A stretch of DNA of 64,000 nucleotides from Heloderma charlesbogerti. Its lineage: Eukaryota > Chordata > Lepidosauria > Squamata > Helodermatidae. The notes beneath the pieces are model-generated. The model ran no database searches. It was not told where the DNA came from and was given only the letters and a program-made list of their open reading frames with translations. Numbering within the stretch: position 1 is the first letter of the stretch; each line of letters opens with the position of its first letter. This document shows positions 27,171-42,100 of the stretch, piece after piece. Position numbers and translations under genes: made by a program. Where the stretch lies: contig JANEZZ010003061.1 in assembly GCA_026122225.1 (NCBI GenBank), positions 3,658,001-3,722,000 of the forward strand. The letters run 5' to 3'.

Positions 27171-30100
27171 ATTTTTTCCAAAGGATAAATACACTAAAAC
27201 AGCCTTTCCCAACCTGGTGCCCTCCAAATGTGTTAGACTGCAGTTCCCATCATTCCCAACCAGTATGGCCATTGCTGGGAACCCTGGGTAAGGCTGCACT
27301 AAAAGCACACAATGGAGATTCTGTTAATTTCAGAGATTCTTACAACAATCCACTGCAATCCAAAACCTATACAGAAGGGACATAGCAGTCAGTGATGTCA
27401 GATGAGGTAGTTTTGGTCTTGTACAGCTGCAAAAGTGGCCTAAAAAAGAACAGCAGCAGCAGCAGGAGAGCATTATACAGTTGTGGGAAGACATGTCATC
27501 AGCTTTCAGCACTGAATTCAAAGTACCAGAAAGACATTATGGGAACTGGAGCAAAATATGGACTCCATGTTCATCACTGAACTATTCCTTCAATCTAGCA
27601 GCAAATGACGGTTTGGCATGTTTCTAACAAGTTTTAAACATGAAACATCATGTTTAAGAAGTGTTAAACATGACTCTAACAGAGACAGGCTAAATATAAT
27701 CCCTTGTTCACTCTTGATTTGTAGAGAAACCATTTTCTTCCTGTTAAACATGACTCTAATACAGACAGGCTGAACAAAATCCCTTATTCTCTCTTGTTTG
27801 TAGGGAAACAATTTTTCCTTTTTTCTTTTACCTGAGTAACCCAATCTCCATGAACTTTCCAACGGATGTAAGTGACATTTGGAGAAAGAGCAGCATTCTC
27901 AAGGCCAATATTAGGAAGGTTTTCTAATTTGGGGAGCTTCTTCCATGTTCTGAAATATATGCAGAGAAGATAATTTTATCCTAGAAATATAATTAAGCAT
28001 GTCCATGCTACCAGATGCTTAATTTGGCTCTTTATCCCCATAGGAAATACCTGATCTTTGTTTTGCAATTTGCAAAGGCTATAGTATTTATAGTACATTT
28101 AATGATACTACAACTAACCAAGAAATTCCTAAGACAAACCAATTTGTATACACTGCAGCAGAAGAGCAACTGGCATGGCTCTCCAAAACAGCTGCCTGCC
28201 CTAGAGGCAATAGGTCCTCACAGTGAAGGGTAGGGTGGGTGGTGGTGGCCGTTCCAGAGAGCTGCACCAGCAGCTTTACTCCTGTGGCATTTGCTTCAGC
28301 AGGAGAGTGGCCACTGGGGCTCTCCAAAGCAGCTGCGTGGCCGAGGGGCATAGGATGGCAGTGGGAAACTCAGCCCTCCCAGATCTGCCACTCTTCCAGA
28401 TCTTCCACCTGGGGTGAGGGATTCACCCTACCTCACGGGAGAGCCGGTCCTGCAACCAGATTCCAAAAGGGACTTTTAATGAATTCTGAAGGCAACATTC
28501 AGTAAGCACAGTTTCTCTCATGCCTACGACACTTGGATGGGAGACGCTGCACACCTGGAACTCACACCTTCCTCAAATCTCTTAAGGACAAAACAGCACT
28601 GTGGTTTTAGAATATGGTTGCCTTACACAAGTGCATTTGTGTTACCAAGTACAACAGTCAGCATATTTAGGTATAAGTTTAGGTACATGCCCTGGTCTCC
28701 TCTCATTTAGACTACTGAACTAACACCAAAAAAAGATGTCCTCTTCATCATAGGGGATTGGAATGCTAAAGTAGGAAGTCAAGAAATCACCGGGATAACA
28801 GGCAGGCATGGCCTTGGTGTACAAAATGAAGCAGGACAAAAGCTAATAGAGTTTTGCCAAGAGAACATGCTGATCATAGCAAACACTCTTTTCCAACAGC
28901 ACAAGAGGCGACTCTACACGTGGACGTCACCAGATGGTCAATATCGAAATCAGATTGATTATGTCCTTTGCAGCCAAAGATGGAGAAGCTCTATACAGTC
29001 AGTAAAAACAAGACCTGGAGCTGACTGTGGCTCAGATCATGAGCTGCTTCTTGCAAAATTTCGGCTTATATTGAAGAACGTCGGGAAAACCACTAAACCG
29101 TTCAGGTATGACCTAAATCATAGCCCTGATGAATATACAGTGGAGGTGAGGAATAGATTTCAGGGATTAGGCCTGATAGACAGAGTGCCTGAGGAACTAT
29201 GGACGGAGGTCCGTAACATTGTTCAGGAGGCAGCAACGAAATCCGTCCCAAAGAAAAAGAAATGCAAGAAAGCCAAGTGGCTGTCTGAGGAGGCTTTACA
29301 AGTAGCTCACGAAAGAAGGGAAGCGAAAAGCAAGGGAGAAAGGGGAAGATATACCCAACTGAATGCAGAGTTCCAGAGAATAGCAAGGAGAGACAAGAAG
29401 GCCTTCTTAAATGAACAGTGCAAAGAAATCGAAGAAAACAACAGAATGGGAAAGACTAGAGATCTCTTCAAGAAAATTGGAGATCTCAAGGGAACGTTTT
29501 GTGCAAAGACGGGCATGATAAAGGATAAAGAAGGCAGGGACCTAACAGAAGCAGATGAGATTAAGAAGAGGTGGCAAGAATACACAGAAGAACTATACAG
29601 GAAAGATCTGAATGTCCCTGATAGCCATGATAGTGCGGTCACTGAACTTGAGCCGGACATCCTCGAGAGGGAAGTCAAGTGGGCCTTAGGAAGCATTAGT
29701 AACAACAAAGCTAGCGGAGATGACAGTATTCCAGCCGAGCTATTTAAAATCCTAAAAGATGATGCTGTTAAAGTGCTGCATTCAATATGCCAACAAATCT
29801 GGAACACTCAACAGTGGCCACAAGACTGGAAAAGGTCAGTTTACATTCCAATTCCAAAGAAGGGCAACGCCAAAGAGTGTTCAAACTACCGCACAATTGC
29901 GCTAATTTCACATGCCAGCAAGGTGATGCTCAAAATCCTACAAGCTAGGCTTCAGCAGTATGCGAACCGAGAACTACCGGAAGTACAAGCTGGGTTTCGA
30001 AGAGGCAGAGGAACTAGAGATCAAATCGCCAACATTCGCTGCATCATGGAGAAAGCAAGAGAATTCCAGAAAAACGTCTATTTCTGCTTCATTGACTACG

Positions 30101-33100
30101 CTAAAGCCTTTGATTGTGTGGATCACAACAAACTGTGGCAAATTCTTAAAGTGATGGGAGTACCAGACCACCTTACCTGTCTCCTGAGAAACGTGTACGA
30201 GGGTCAAGAAGCAACAGTAAGAACCAGACATGGAACAACCGATTGGTTCCAAATTGGGAAAGGAGTACGACAAGGCTGCATATTGTCACCCTGCTTATTT
30301 AACTTATATGCAGAGTACATCATGAGAAATGCCGGGTTGGATGAATCAGAGGTCGGAATTAAGATTGCCGGGAGAATTATCAACAACCTCCGATATGCAG
30401 ACGATACCACCCTAATGGCAGAAAGCGAAGAGGATCTCAAGAGCCTCTTGTTGAGGGTGAAAGAGGAGAGTACAAAAGCTGGTTTGAAACTCAACATTAA
30501 AAAAACTAAGATCATGTCATCTGGCCCTATCACTTCCTGGCATATAGAAGGGGAAGAAATGGAAGCAGTGACAGAGTTTACTTTCTTGGGCTCCAAGATC
30601 ACCGCAGACGGTGACTGTAGCCATGAAATTAAAAGACGCTTGCTCCTTGGGAGGAAAGCTATGGCAAACCTAGACAGCATAGTAAGAAGCAGAGACATCA
30701 CCTTGCCGACAAAGGTCCGTCTAATCAAAGCTATGGTTTTCCCAGTAGTAATGTATGGCTGTGAGAGATGGACTATAAGGAAGGCTGAGCGCCGAAGAAT
30801 TGATGCTTTCGAACTGTGGTGCTGGAGAAGACTATTACGAGTCCCCTGGACTGCAAGGAGGTCAAATCAGTCCATCCTCAAGGAAATCAACCCTGACTGC
30901 TCATTGGAAGGACAGATACTGAAGCTGAAGCTCCAATATTTTGGCCACCTAATGCGAAGAGAAAACTCTCTGGAAAAGACCCTGATGCTGGGAAAGACTG
31001 AAGGCAAAAGGAGAAGGGGACGGCAGAGGATGAGATGGCTAGATAGCATCACGGATGCAATGAATATGAACTTGAGCACGCTCCGGGAGAGAGCGCAGGA
31101 CAGGAAGGCCTGGCGTGCTATGGTCCATGGGGTCACGAAGAGTCGGACACGACTGAACGACTGAACAACAACAACAACAACAATGCGCTCTACGTGGGGT
31201 TACCCTTGAAGACGGTTCGGAAGCTGCAGCTGGTACAGAATGCGGCGGCTCGCCTGATTAAAGGCAGCCGCCAGCGAGATCACATCACTCCAGTGCTAAA
31301 GGAGTTGCACTGGTTACCTGTTGTTTTCCGGGCCAAATTCAAGGTGTTGGTTTTGACCTTTAAAACCCTATATTGTTCCGGCCCAGCCTATTTTAAGGAG
31401 CACCTCCAGCAGCACCAGACAGGCCGCTTAACAAGATCAGCCTCGGATGGCCTTCTCTCTGTCCCATCAGCCAGGACAGCTAGACTGGTGGGGACAAGGG
31501 AGAGGGCCTTTTCTGTGGTGGCCCCACTCTGTGGAACTCCCTCCCTAGGGAACTCTGTGATGCCCCCTCTTTAATGAGCTTCCGTCGCGCATTAAAAACG
31601 TGGTTGTTCAGGCAGGCATTTGGGGTGGGTTAGGGTATTTTAGAAAATGTTTTATTGTAGAATTTTATTGTTTTAAACTGTTTTGTTGTGTGCTGTACAT
31701 CGCCCAGAGTGGCTGGGTGACCAGCCAGATGGGCGATTAATAAATTTAATAATAAATAAATAAGTTTCCAGGGTATATTCAATCGGCACAGAAAGAAAGA
31801 AGCAAATCTGAAGTAAGCTAATACAAACATTCGAAGAATAAGCCCCACTGAGTGAGCATGTTTGAGGTAAGCAAATGAATTGTTTAGAATTGCTGCCTGA
31901 GGAAATTGCACTTCCTGCCAATCAATGAGCTCATTGTTATCCATGCATACTTATTATCAGCACATGGCAAAAGCACCAATGGCAGTGACAGGAGCTCCAA
32001 ATCTCCATATTAATGATGTCTCTTCTATTCATTACTTACTGTTTCACTTCCAGGTTTGTGGCCAACACAACTGCTTAGAAAAATCTGACATCTGGAAATG
32101 CACTTCATATCCTTGCCAGGCAGTAATATTTATTTATTTTTTCATTCATTCATTCATTTATTCATTCATTTCATTTCTGTACCGCTCAATAGCCGAAGCT
32201 CTCTGGGCGGTTAATTTGGCATGATTAACTGAATGCCTACTTTTATTTTCAATTTACAGTTTAAAAATGTAAGTACTTGCCTTAGGACCTCACCCACCGA
32301 GCATAAGAGCAAGATATTGACACATCCCTGCAATAGCAAAAAGAGAAAAAGGATACTCAAAACATGTAGGAAGAAGTTATGTGATTCTGTTCAGTTTCTG
32401 AAAACAAACTGCAACGAAGGTCACAATTATGCATCTTTGGAGATTTTGAACACAAAATCTTGAGAGGCATTTGGTCGTAGTAGGGTTGCTTTGCCACTGT
32501 TTTTATTGAAAGAGGTGCTGATTTTCTGCCTTTCATGTGTTAAAAAAGAGTCACAACTATATTTGGCGGGGGGGAAAGGTATCGCAGACTTCTGCTCTTC
32601 CTCATTTTCCTCCTGGCCCCTGTGCTTGTTCCTATAATGCCGATGTTGACTAAACATTACACACTGTACTTCTCACTTTATGTCACCAAGACCTTGGATA
32701 CATCCAGACAACAACTCCTCAATCAAGATGGCTCAAGGCATTTACTAGAAAATGCTTTGCAACATCAACAATTCTGGGGTGCAACTCTTGGAATACATGA
32801 ACAGTTCTGCACCAGCACCCTCTCTGGCATTGCAAAAGGTGTACTTCTTGGAGCATATACTACTTCACTGGCCCTCCTAAAAAATATTGCCACTTGCATT
32901 GTGCAGCCCTATCAGCTCTGCTTTGCATGCTCCCAATCGGGTTCCGCAGCACAAAACCGTATAGCAGGAAGTATCCTTGCAAAAAAGAAGGTGCCTTTAA
33001 ACCAGGGGTAGGCAACCTGGTGCCCTCCAGATGTTTTGGACTACTGATTTTGCAGCTGAGATTGCAGCTAAACTTCCCCTCTCTGCATGACGCACTTCAT

Positions 33101-36100
33101 TTAAAACACAACGATAACATGATCACAAATCACATCATTCATGCCAGGTGTAGTTAGGCCTTCAGCAGCACCTGTTGCAGGTTGGTTTCTCCTCCCAATG
33201 AGTTTTAAGGCCTACACTTTTCCTAGCAAGTGGTTTTAAAATACATACCTGGTCATCACCATAAAGGATCATACATTCATCATGATCCGTGTAGCTGCAT
33301 TGGAGGGGGAGAGGGAGGGGGAGGAAAAATAAGTATATCGTAAAATCAGTGTTTTGTTCCAAAATGACTTGATTTCCCAAAGTCTTCCAGGGAAAAAAAA
33401 CCCTGAACACATATCTGAACAAGACTCTGTAATAATGTCTGAGGTTTTAGCACAAGCTAAATGTGCATTATCCTACTTTATATGTAATTTAGAGACAGGC
33501 TATACCGCTGAACTGTCACAAAAGGTTATTTTCACATGGTTTCTGGATCCTGCGGTTTTCTGAAGCCTAACCATAGAAGAAAGTGAAGCCTTTATGCCGT
33601 CAGTATCCAGCACCCTTGGGCGGCTGCGGGGACCATAAGCCCTTGGCAGGACCCACCAGGAATGCCCTCCCTACCCCCCATACACGATGGCTGGGTCTGA
33701 GATGCCGCCATTTAAAATTTTCCACAGTGCCTTGGAGTGCCCAATGTAGCATCACTCCAGGGCATTGTGGGAAATTTCTAAGGCTGTTCCCCAAACGCCT
33801 GCCACACTCCCAGCCCTGCCAAGTACTCCCATGACAGGAGGCACATTGTCTTTCTGACCAATGGAGGCAGGTGGGTCCAATGTCAGTGGGGCGGTGAATC
33901 CACTCTGGGCTCCAGTCAGAACTCTAAAGGAGCTATCCAAGGTGCTTCCGCACCTTGGATAGCTCCTTTAGAGTTCTAACTGGAACCTGGAGTGGATTCA
34001 CCGCCCCACTGACATTGGACCCACCTGCCTCCACTGTCTCTGACATAGGAGGGGCCCCACCAGATGTCATTTTTCCAAGGATTCCTTCAACCCCAGAGGG
34101 GTGAGTGCTCCAAAGCAAGCCTGTATTGTATCTACAAACCTTCATGTCCTGGTTCAATCAACTTTCAAAAGATTATTTCCAAGATGTAGTGAGCTATGAT
34201 CTGAATATGTCAAGAGCATTTGCAAGGTAGGTTCAACAGGGCAAAATATACAAATTTAGGTTGTTTTCCTCAAACTGTTCTTTCTGAATCAGGTTCCCAC
34301 CTCCACCTGTCAGAACTGGGCAGTGCTGCACATGATTTTACTCTGTCACAATCCCCAGCTTTGCTCATCTCTAAACGTGGGAATCCAAACAACCAGTTTA
34401 TTTATATTTAATATTTATTAAAATAATTGCACCCTGCTGATTCACCATAGAGGCCCCCAAGTAAGCTAACAATACAAAAAATAAAATAAAACTAAAACAA
34501 TTTAAAATGCTTTAAAATGCAGCTAAAAATACACAAACAAACAAACCCCTGATAGAAAAACACAGCAGCAAAAACAAGGAGCAGTACATCAGACAATAAT
34601 CTCCCCTTCAGTAGTAATGCCAAACAACAGTCAATTTCTACCCAGTACAAAACCCCTCCAAATTAGGCAGGATTTTGCCAGCCATCAAAAGGAAAGCAGC
34701 AACAGGACCAATAATGCACTCCACAGACTAGGTGCCATGACCAAAAAAGTCCTGTTTCATGTTACCATCTGCTGTACTTTAGACAGTGAGGAACATAGAG
34801 TAGGGTGGCCATATGTCCTACTTTACAGAGAACAGTCCCCTATTTGAAAGGCTATCAGAGGACGGACCTCTATTTCAAGGTGTCCTCTATCTGATGAACT
34901 GTCCAAGTCCCAGTCCCCATCTGGCTTAAAGTCAAATAACCATAAGGAGGGAGAGTGGCTGGTGTCAGGAGCGCCCTTGCTGCCTTCTGAAATCCTCAAG
35001 TAGCCAGAATCAACATGCAGACAATAGAGCTCTTTTCCAAGGCTTTATTTCCATTCAACCTAATGACACTCACAGATGCTAACTGTCTGAGCCTAAGAGG
35101 AAAACTTAAGAGAGCAGCCTACCAGGGGAATCTAGCCTTAGAGAATCAGTTGGTCTCCGTTTGGAGGGAAAGGGCGGGAAGCCTCTGAATTTAAGGGCTA
35201 GGAGGAGAGAGTCCATCCCTTTCCGGTGGGGCATCGGGGCGCAGCTGTCGTCGTCGCGCCAAACGGGCTGAGCGCCTCCTCTCAGCGCCTGCCATCTCCC
35301 ACTTGTCCCTGCACTGGCACCTGGCGTCCAGAAGCTCCAGTTGTCCCTCCCTCTCCCTGCCAGGGTCACTGTCACTCTCAGGAACGTGAGCAGGGAGGGG
35401 GTCTCCTTCCAGTTGCGCCTCTCAACAGCGCGCGGGTTCCTCTCCCACGGTTTCTATCTCTTCCTCAGAGTCAGAACTGCTTTGGGGCTCTATGGGCTCC
35501 GATCCAACCCTGACAGCTGGTCTTGGAAATGGCCCATCAACAGTTAGCATCTGGAGAGCAGACTGAGCTGGTCACAGTCTCCCCCCACCCCCCATGGTGA
35601 AATATATTGTATTTCCGTTCAAATTACAGTAGTTATCTCTACATCTGCATCCATACATATAAAGTAGGATATGCAAATTTTATACAAATCTCTGTCCTCT
35701 TTTGCGGGGATGCATTTCCTCTTTTTTGGCAATGCATAAGTGACCATCCTAGAGTAGAGAGAGCCTCTGTGTCTGGATAGGTTCATATGGAAGGAGCCGA
35801 TACTTCAGATAAATTATCTAGAACCAGGTGAGGGCTTTAAAGGTCAAAAGCAGCACCTTAAATTGGCCCCCAAAATAATAGGCAACCAATGAAGATGAAA
35901 CACTATCAGAGTAATGAAGATGCCCCGTACTGTGCTGTCGCAGAGCACCTGATGTAGCATTGCTTTGGGACTGATGGCTTCTCTACATTGTGGAAAAATC
36001 CTGCAGCCTTACTGGGGTGTTCTGTTTCCATTTCCAAGGCATGATTAGGATGGCCTCCTTTAGATGACGAACATGTGACATGGAACTGAAAATGCCCTTT

Positions 36101-39100
36101 CTGGGCAGCCTTACCAGGGTTTTATATACTTTCAATGAAACATCATCATCTAGTGGCCAAATTATAGCTCTACACTGGCATTACTTGATGGCAATATCCC
36201 ACTTTTAAAAAATTCCAGCTTATCTCCAATCTTTTTGAAAGCAGGATAAACAGGGAAAAGTGCGGGAGATAGCCTGGAAGTTGATGACATCATTCATTCA
36301 TTCATTCATTCATTTATTACTGCATTTATATCCCGCATTTTTTCCTCTTGCAAGGAACCCAAGGTGGCTTACATTCTCCTCCTCCTCTCCATTTTATCCT
36401 CACAACAACAACCCTGTGAGGTAGGTTGGGCTGAGAGTGTGTGACTGGCCCAAAGTCACCCAGTGAGCTTCCATGGCCGAGTGGGGACTAGAACCCGGAT
36501 CTCCCAGCTCCAAGTCCAACACTCTTGCCACTACACCACACTGGCTCATGTAAAGGACTCGCAAACATCCATGAGTAGCCAATCACAAGTGTGCAATAAA
36601 TTGCTTGTGTAGAGACACTCATAGTGGGAAAATTAAAATGGCAACTTTTAATAGGCTACCAACCAACTCAAGGAGGCCCAGGGCTGTCATCAGTGCCAGT
36701 GCAGCTGTATGAGGGTGCCAGATACTAATGCCAGGCCTGCTTAGGAGTCCCCCATAAACTAATCTGAGCTTGAAGAGGGGTATGGGATATAAATGTAATA
36801 GTAGGTATAGCCACATACATACATAAAAGTATGTAATGATTATCTGCTGATAACCGACATATGACATGAATTTGGAATGGCTTACCAGTAATCCAGGTTC
36901 AAAGGTATAGCTTCCAAACCACTAATCTGAAGGTAGGGTTCAAAGTTGGAGCTCTCATAGAGCTGAAGTTCACGATCCCTGTGACAAAATTAAAATATTA
37001 TATCTTTTATCATCACGGGCTGCACAGGTTCATTTCCCGTAATACAGTGTGCAGTAGATGTGAAAAAGGCAAATTCCATGTTATGATAATTAGGAAAGGG
37101 ATTAAAAATTGAAATGCCAATATCATAATGCTGTATGCCCCTGCAGTGGGCTTCCAGAATTTAGAGGTGCGGAGATAATGATAAGCCAGATCCACGTTTG
37201 TTTACAAGGAGACTTTATTGAGTACTTACAGTGCACAGGCGTACCCAATGGTTGGATCAGACAGCTTCTCTGAACTCAGAGTCCAGGGGTAACATGGGTT
37301 TTATACCATACATGTTAGCAGTGAGGCAGCATGACAGAAGAAAGCGTTAATCAGCGTTCATCTGCAACTTTCCCAGCATAGACTAACAGTGCTTGTTCAG
37401 AAAGAAAACTATCAAAACTTTCCCAGCACAGACACCTGTAGGTTTAAGACAAACAGAGCTTTACTTCCTAGGTACATCCAAGACTCTGATAAGATACCAG
37501 AGCTTGTTAGCATGGAATGTGCTGAGGCAGTGATATCAACCTCTGAGTCATCTTACCAGCCAAGAGGCCCACCTTGCAAGAGAATTGCACTAATAATGAA
37601 CCAAAGCAGAAAGCATTATGGATCTCTAGGCCCCTCTAAAACTACTGGTGACTTGGTTACAGGCCTGGGGCCATTACAAATGCCCGTATGGAAATCAATG
37701 GGTTGATCACACTTGGAATACTGTTGAAGTTCTTGTCACTGCACCTCAAAAAAGATATTGTTGACCTGGAAAAAAGTGCAGGAAAGGGCAACCGAATGAC
37801 CAGAGGAGCCGGAGCAACTCCCCACAAGGAAAGGTTGCAATGTTCGGGGCTTCTTAGTTTAGAAAAAAAGTGAGTAAGAGGGGGACATGAGGTGGTTTGT
37901 ACAACTATAGATGATGTGGAGGAATCTAGATATCTCTCATAACACTAGAACATTATCAGGATTCCCCTTATGACCTGGACTCCCTGAGCAACTCCTTACG
38001 GATCTCTTGCCTCCTTACGAGTCCCACCTTCCTTCTTTTACCTTCCGCTTTCCAGTAATGTGGGGTTTAGGCTGAAGACATGGGGTAATTGACACACCAG
38101 AAACTTGGGGTTTAACCACAACAGTTTATTGGTAAATTTAAAGCAAACAATAACAACTAAAGGTATTTACACAATATTGCTGAGTGATACAAAAGGCCTT
38201 AATAGAAAATAAAAGTTGCAAAATGCAAGTTCCTTTTCCCTAGCTGTCTTTAGACTCCTCTAGGCTGCTCCTTCCTGCTCTGATCTTCTGACTCTGCTCT
38301 CACTGCTCTGACCTTTCAAATTCTCCCTTTTGATACCTTCCTCCCCCAAAACCGAAAGTACTGCTTCAGATCTGAAGAAATAACACTTAACTGGGGAATT
38401 GAAACAGAAACTTAACTGGAGAAATGAAACTACTCTTCTCAGGACTACCCCCTCCCAACAAAAAACTCTAGGCCTCTAAGCCTAAGCTTTTCTCCCTTTG
38501 CCTCTGTAGGCCTCAAACCTTCACAGTCATCCAATGAAGCTGAATCGTGGGATATTCAGGATAAACAAAAGGAAGCACTCATACAGTGCATAGGAAAACT
38601 ACAGAATTTGCTTCCACAATATTTGGTGATGGCCACTAACCTGAACGAACTTTAAAAGGGGATTAGACAGATTCATAGAGGATCTGAATATCAGTGGCTA
38701 AAGAAAAATAACTGGGGAGGGCTATTGCCCTCTCATGGTCTATTTGTGATCTTCCCAGCGGCATCTGGTTGTCCACTATGGGAAACAGGATGCTTATCAA
38801 GAGGGACCTTTGATCTGATCCAGCAGAACTCTTCTTACGTTAAATTTGGGGATACACTTTTCATCAAGAAAATGGTCTCAGGGTAAAATTCCTCCCCTCA
38901 ACACCATGGTCTTGATCTGAACTGAGGGACTTCTGTAGCTGCTATAAAACGTCTATTTCTGCTTCATTGACTATGCTAAAGCCTTTGATTGTGTGGATCA
39001 CAACAAACTGTGGCAAATTCTTAAATAGATGGGAGTACCAGACCACCTTACCTGTCTCCTGAGAAACCGGTACGAGGGACAAGAAGCAAAAGTAAGAACT

Positions 39101-42100
39101 GGACATGGAACAACCGATTGGTTCAAAATTGGGAAAGGAGTACGACAAGGCTGCATATTGTCGCCCTGCTTATTTAACTTATATGCAGAGTACATCATGA
39201 GAAACGCTGGGTTGGATGAATCACAGGTCGGAATTAAGACTGCCGGGAGAATTATCAACAACCTCAGATACACAGACGATACCACCCTAATGGCAGAAAG
39301 CGAAGAGGATCTAAAGAGCCTCTTGCTTGAAGGTGAAAGAGGAGAGTGCAAAAGCTGGTTTGAAACTCAACATTAAAAAAACGAAGATCATGGCATCTGG
39401 CCCTATCACTTCCTGGCATATAGAAGGGGAAGAAATGGAAGCAGTGACAGCTTTTATTTTCTTGAGCTCCAAGATCACTGCAGATGGTGACTGTAGCCAT
39501 GAAATTAAAAGACGCTTGCTCCTTGGGAGGAAAGCTATGGCAAACCTAGACAGCATAGTAAGAAGCAGAGACATCACCTTGCCGACAAAGGTCCGTATAA
39601 TCAAAGCTATGATTTTCCCAGTAGCAACGTATGGCTGTGAGAGCTGGACTATAAGGAAGGCCGAGCGCCAAAGAACTGATGCCTTCGAACTGTGGTGCTG
39701 GAGAAGACTCAAGTCCCCTGGACTGCAAGGAGGTCAAATCAGTCAATCCTAAAGGAAATCAACCCTGACTGCTCATTGGAAGGACAGATACTAAAGCTGA
39801 AGCGCAAATATTTTGGCCACCTAATGCGAAGAGAAAACTCCCTGGAAAAGACCCTGATGCTGGGAAAGATTGAAGGCAAAAAGAGAAGGGGACGGCAGAG
39901 GATGAGATGGCTAGATAGCATCACCGATGCAATGAATATGAATGTGAGCACACTCCGGGAGAGAGCGGAGGACAGGAAGGCCTGGCATGCTATGGTCCAT
40001 GGGGTCACGAAGAGTCGGACATGACTTAACAACTGAACAACAACAAAGAAAAAGGAGATCTGGTCAAAGATCTCAGTGATCGCTAGTTAGGCCTTGAGTC
40101 ATAGCTCAGAGTCTTAGGGTGGAATCCTATACATGGCTGGCTGGCTGGGGAAAGCTGAGAGTTGTAGGACTTTTTTCTGTCTAAACATGCATAGGATTGT
40201 GCCTTTAGTCACTGCACCAGCTTTCCAATGCCATCCAAGGTCCCAGACTATTTTGTTTATGCAGCTTTTCCCAGTGAATCCCAACCCCAAAAGAAATCCT
40301 GATAAAAGGCTTTAATTTTATTTTGTCTGTATATGATACTTACCCAGTTCCCAGAATTAACTTATTGTAAGGTGTCATGACAGTGAAATCCATCAACCAC
40401 TTTGATTTTTTGTGCGTTTTCTCCTAAAAGAGCAATCAAAAAACAGTTAAATACTGCTTGCCATTTCTGAATCACAAATACCACAAATTAGGCTTACATC
40501 TTTTCAAAAGAAAATAAGACAAAAATAACTGGAGAAAACAGGATGAATGAGGAGGGAGCTTTTATTTTAAGACTAGTGAATGGACCTGGTTTGCACAGGT
40601 TGGAATAGCCCATAGTTTGATACAGGAAAGTATTCAAGTAAACTTACACAGTTGTCAGAGCTGGACACATTGTGCCTGCCGCATGTGGGGGAAGCCACAG
40701 CCACTGGCACCACTGGGCACAGCCCCTGCCATGCTGCATGCCTGTAGCCCCCTGAGGGAGGGGTCTGTCCAATCCATTCCCCTGAGGGAGGGCTGCCTCA
40801 CAGCAGGGGGTGGGGAGGAGGGCCGGCATATAACTCTGTCCTTCGGCCTACTAATCTTCCCTTGCTTCATACTGTGTGGGCTGCAAATCTATGTGATGGT
40901 TAGGGAAGTCTGCCCCTCGTGGCTGAAGGTGTTACTGCAGGCTCCAACCACATGGACACATTTAAATTATTTAAATGTATTAATGCATTTAAAAAACAAA
41001 ACAACCCCAAGGTGTGCACCTCTAGGTTCCCCTTAGTATGCATGCCAGGTTTTAGGTGTCTAGGTTTCACAGTCCTGGTGCTATGGCATTGATAACTGGA
41101 TGGATAGACAGACACACATCCTTTTATTGTAAAAGAGGGAGCTCCCATTAGGGTGCAATCCTATCCAGATAGGCGGCTGCCTCCAAACTCGGAGGCTACC
41201 TTCTATCCAAAGCAGGGCAGGAGAAGCACAGAGGGGATTGTTCCCTCTGCGCTTCTCCTACCCTGCATTTTTGGCTAGAGAGCCGATTGTGGCTGTCTAG
41301 CCGTGGGAGGTCAGAGCGGGGAAGGAGGCTGCTGTATGACACATTGGATGTGTTGTACAGGCATTTCCACCATCCCCACCCTGGAACACCCCCTTTTTGG
41401 CCACTCCGTGCTCCTTTTGTGAGCACGGAGGATGGGGCTGTTCTGCACTGCCTCATAGGCAGCGCAGAAGTGGGAGGAGGTCGGTTCCCGGGCTCTGAGG
41501 TCGGTTCCCAGATAACACAATATCCTATGGCCATCTAGCCGCTGTCTAGTGGCCATAGGATTGCTCCCTTAGTGAGTCACATAGGGAAGATTTATTTGGG
41601 ATATCTAAAATGTATCTACATTGGAAACAATATACCATAAGTCTTAAAGACAATTGGGGAGAGATGGATTAGGGTTTGAGGGGGTCAATTTGAATGATTG
41701 GGGGCATGGTAAGAAGCACCTTGGGTGAGAAGCACCTTTCGTGCCACCACTCCCCCCACACACACACATTTTGCAGCTTTTTAATTATTTATAGTAATTG
41801 TTATATGTGTAGTGCTTGGTAATGTTTTGTTGTTGTTCGGTCGTTCAGTCGTGTCCGACTCTTCGTGACCCCATGGACCATAGCACGCCAGGCTTTCCTG
41901 TCCTGCGCTCTCTCCCGGACTGTGCTCAAGTCCATATTCATTGCATCGTTGATGCTATCTAGCCATCTCATCCTCTGCCATCCCCTTCTCCTTTTGCCTT
42001 CAATCTTTCCCAACATCAGGGTCTTTTCCAGTGACTTTTCTCTTTGCATTAGGTGGCCAAAATATTGGAGCTTCAGCTTCAGTATCTGTCCTTCCAATGA

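Noticed and set aside
29307..29807. 166-codon minus-strand frame, and similar frames at 30204-30728 and 43180-43737
   Set aside because: Antisense shadows of BovB ORF2.
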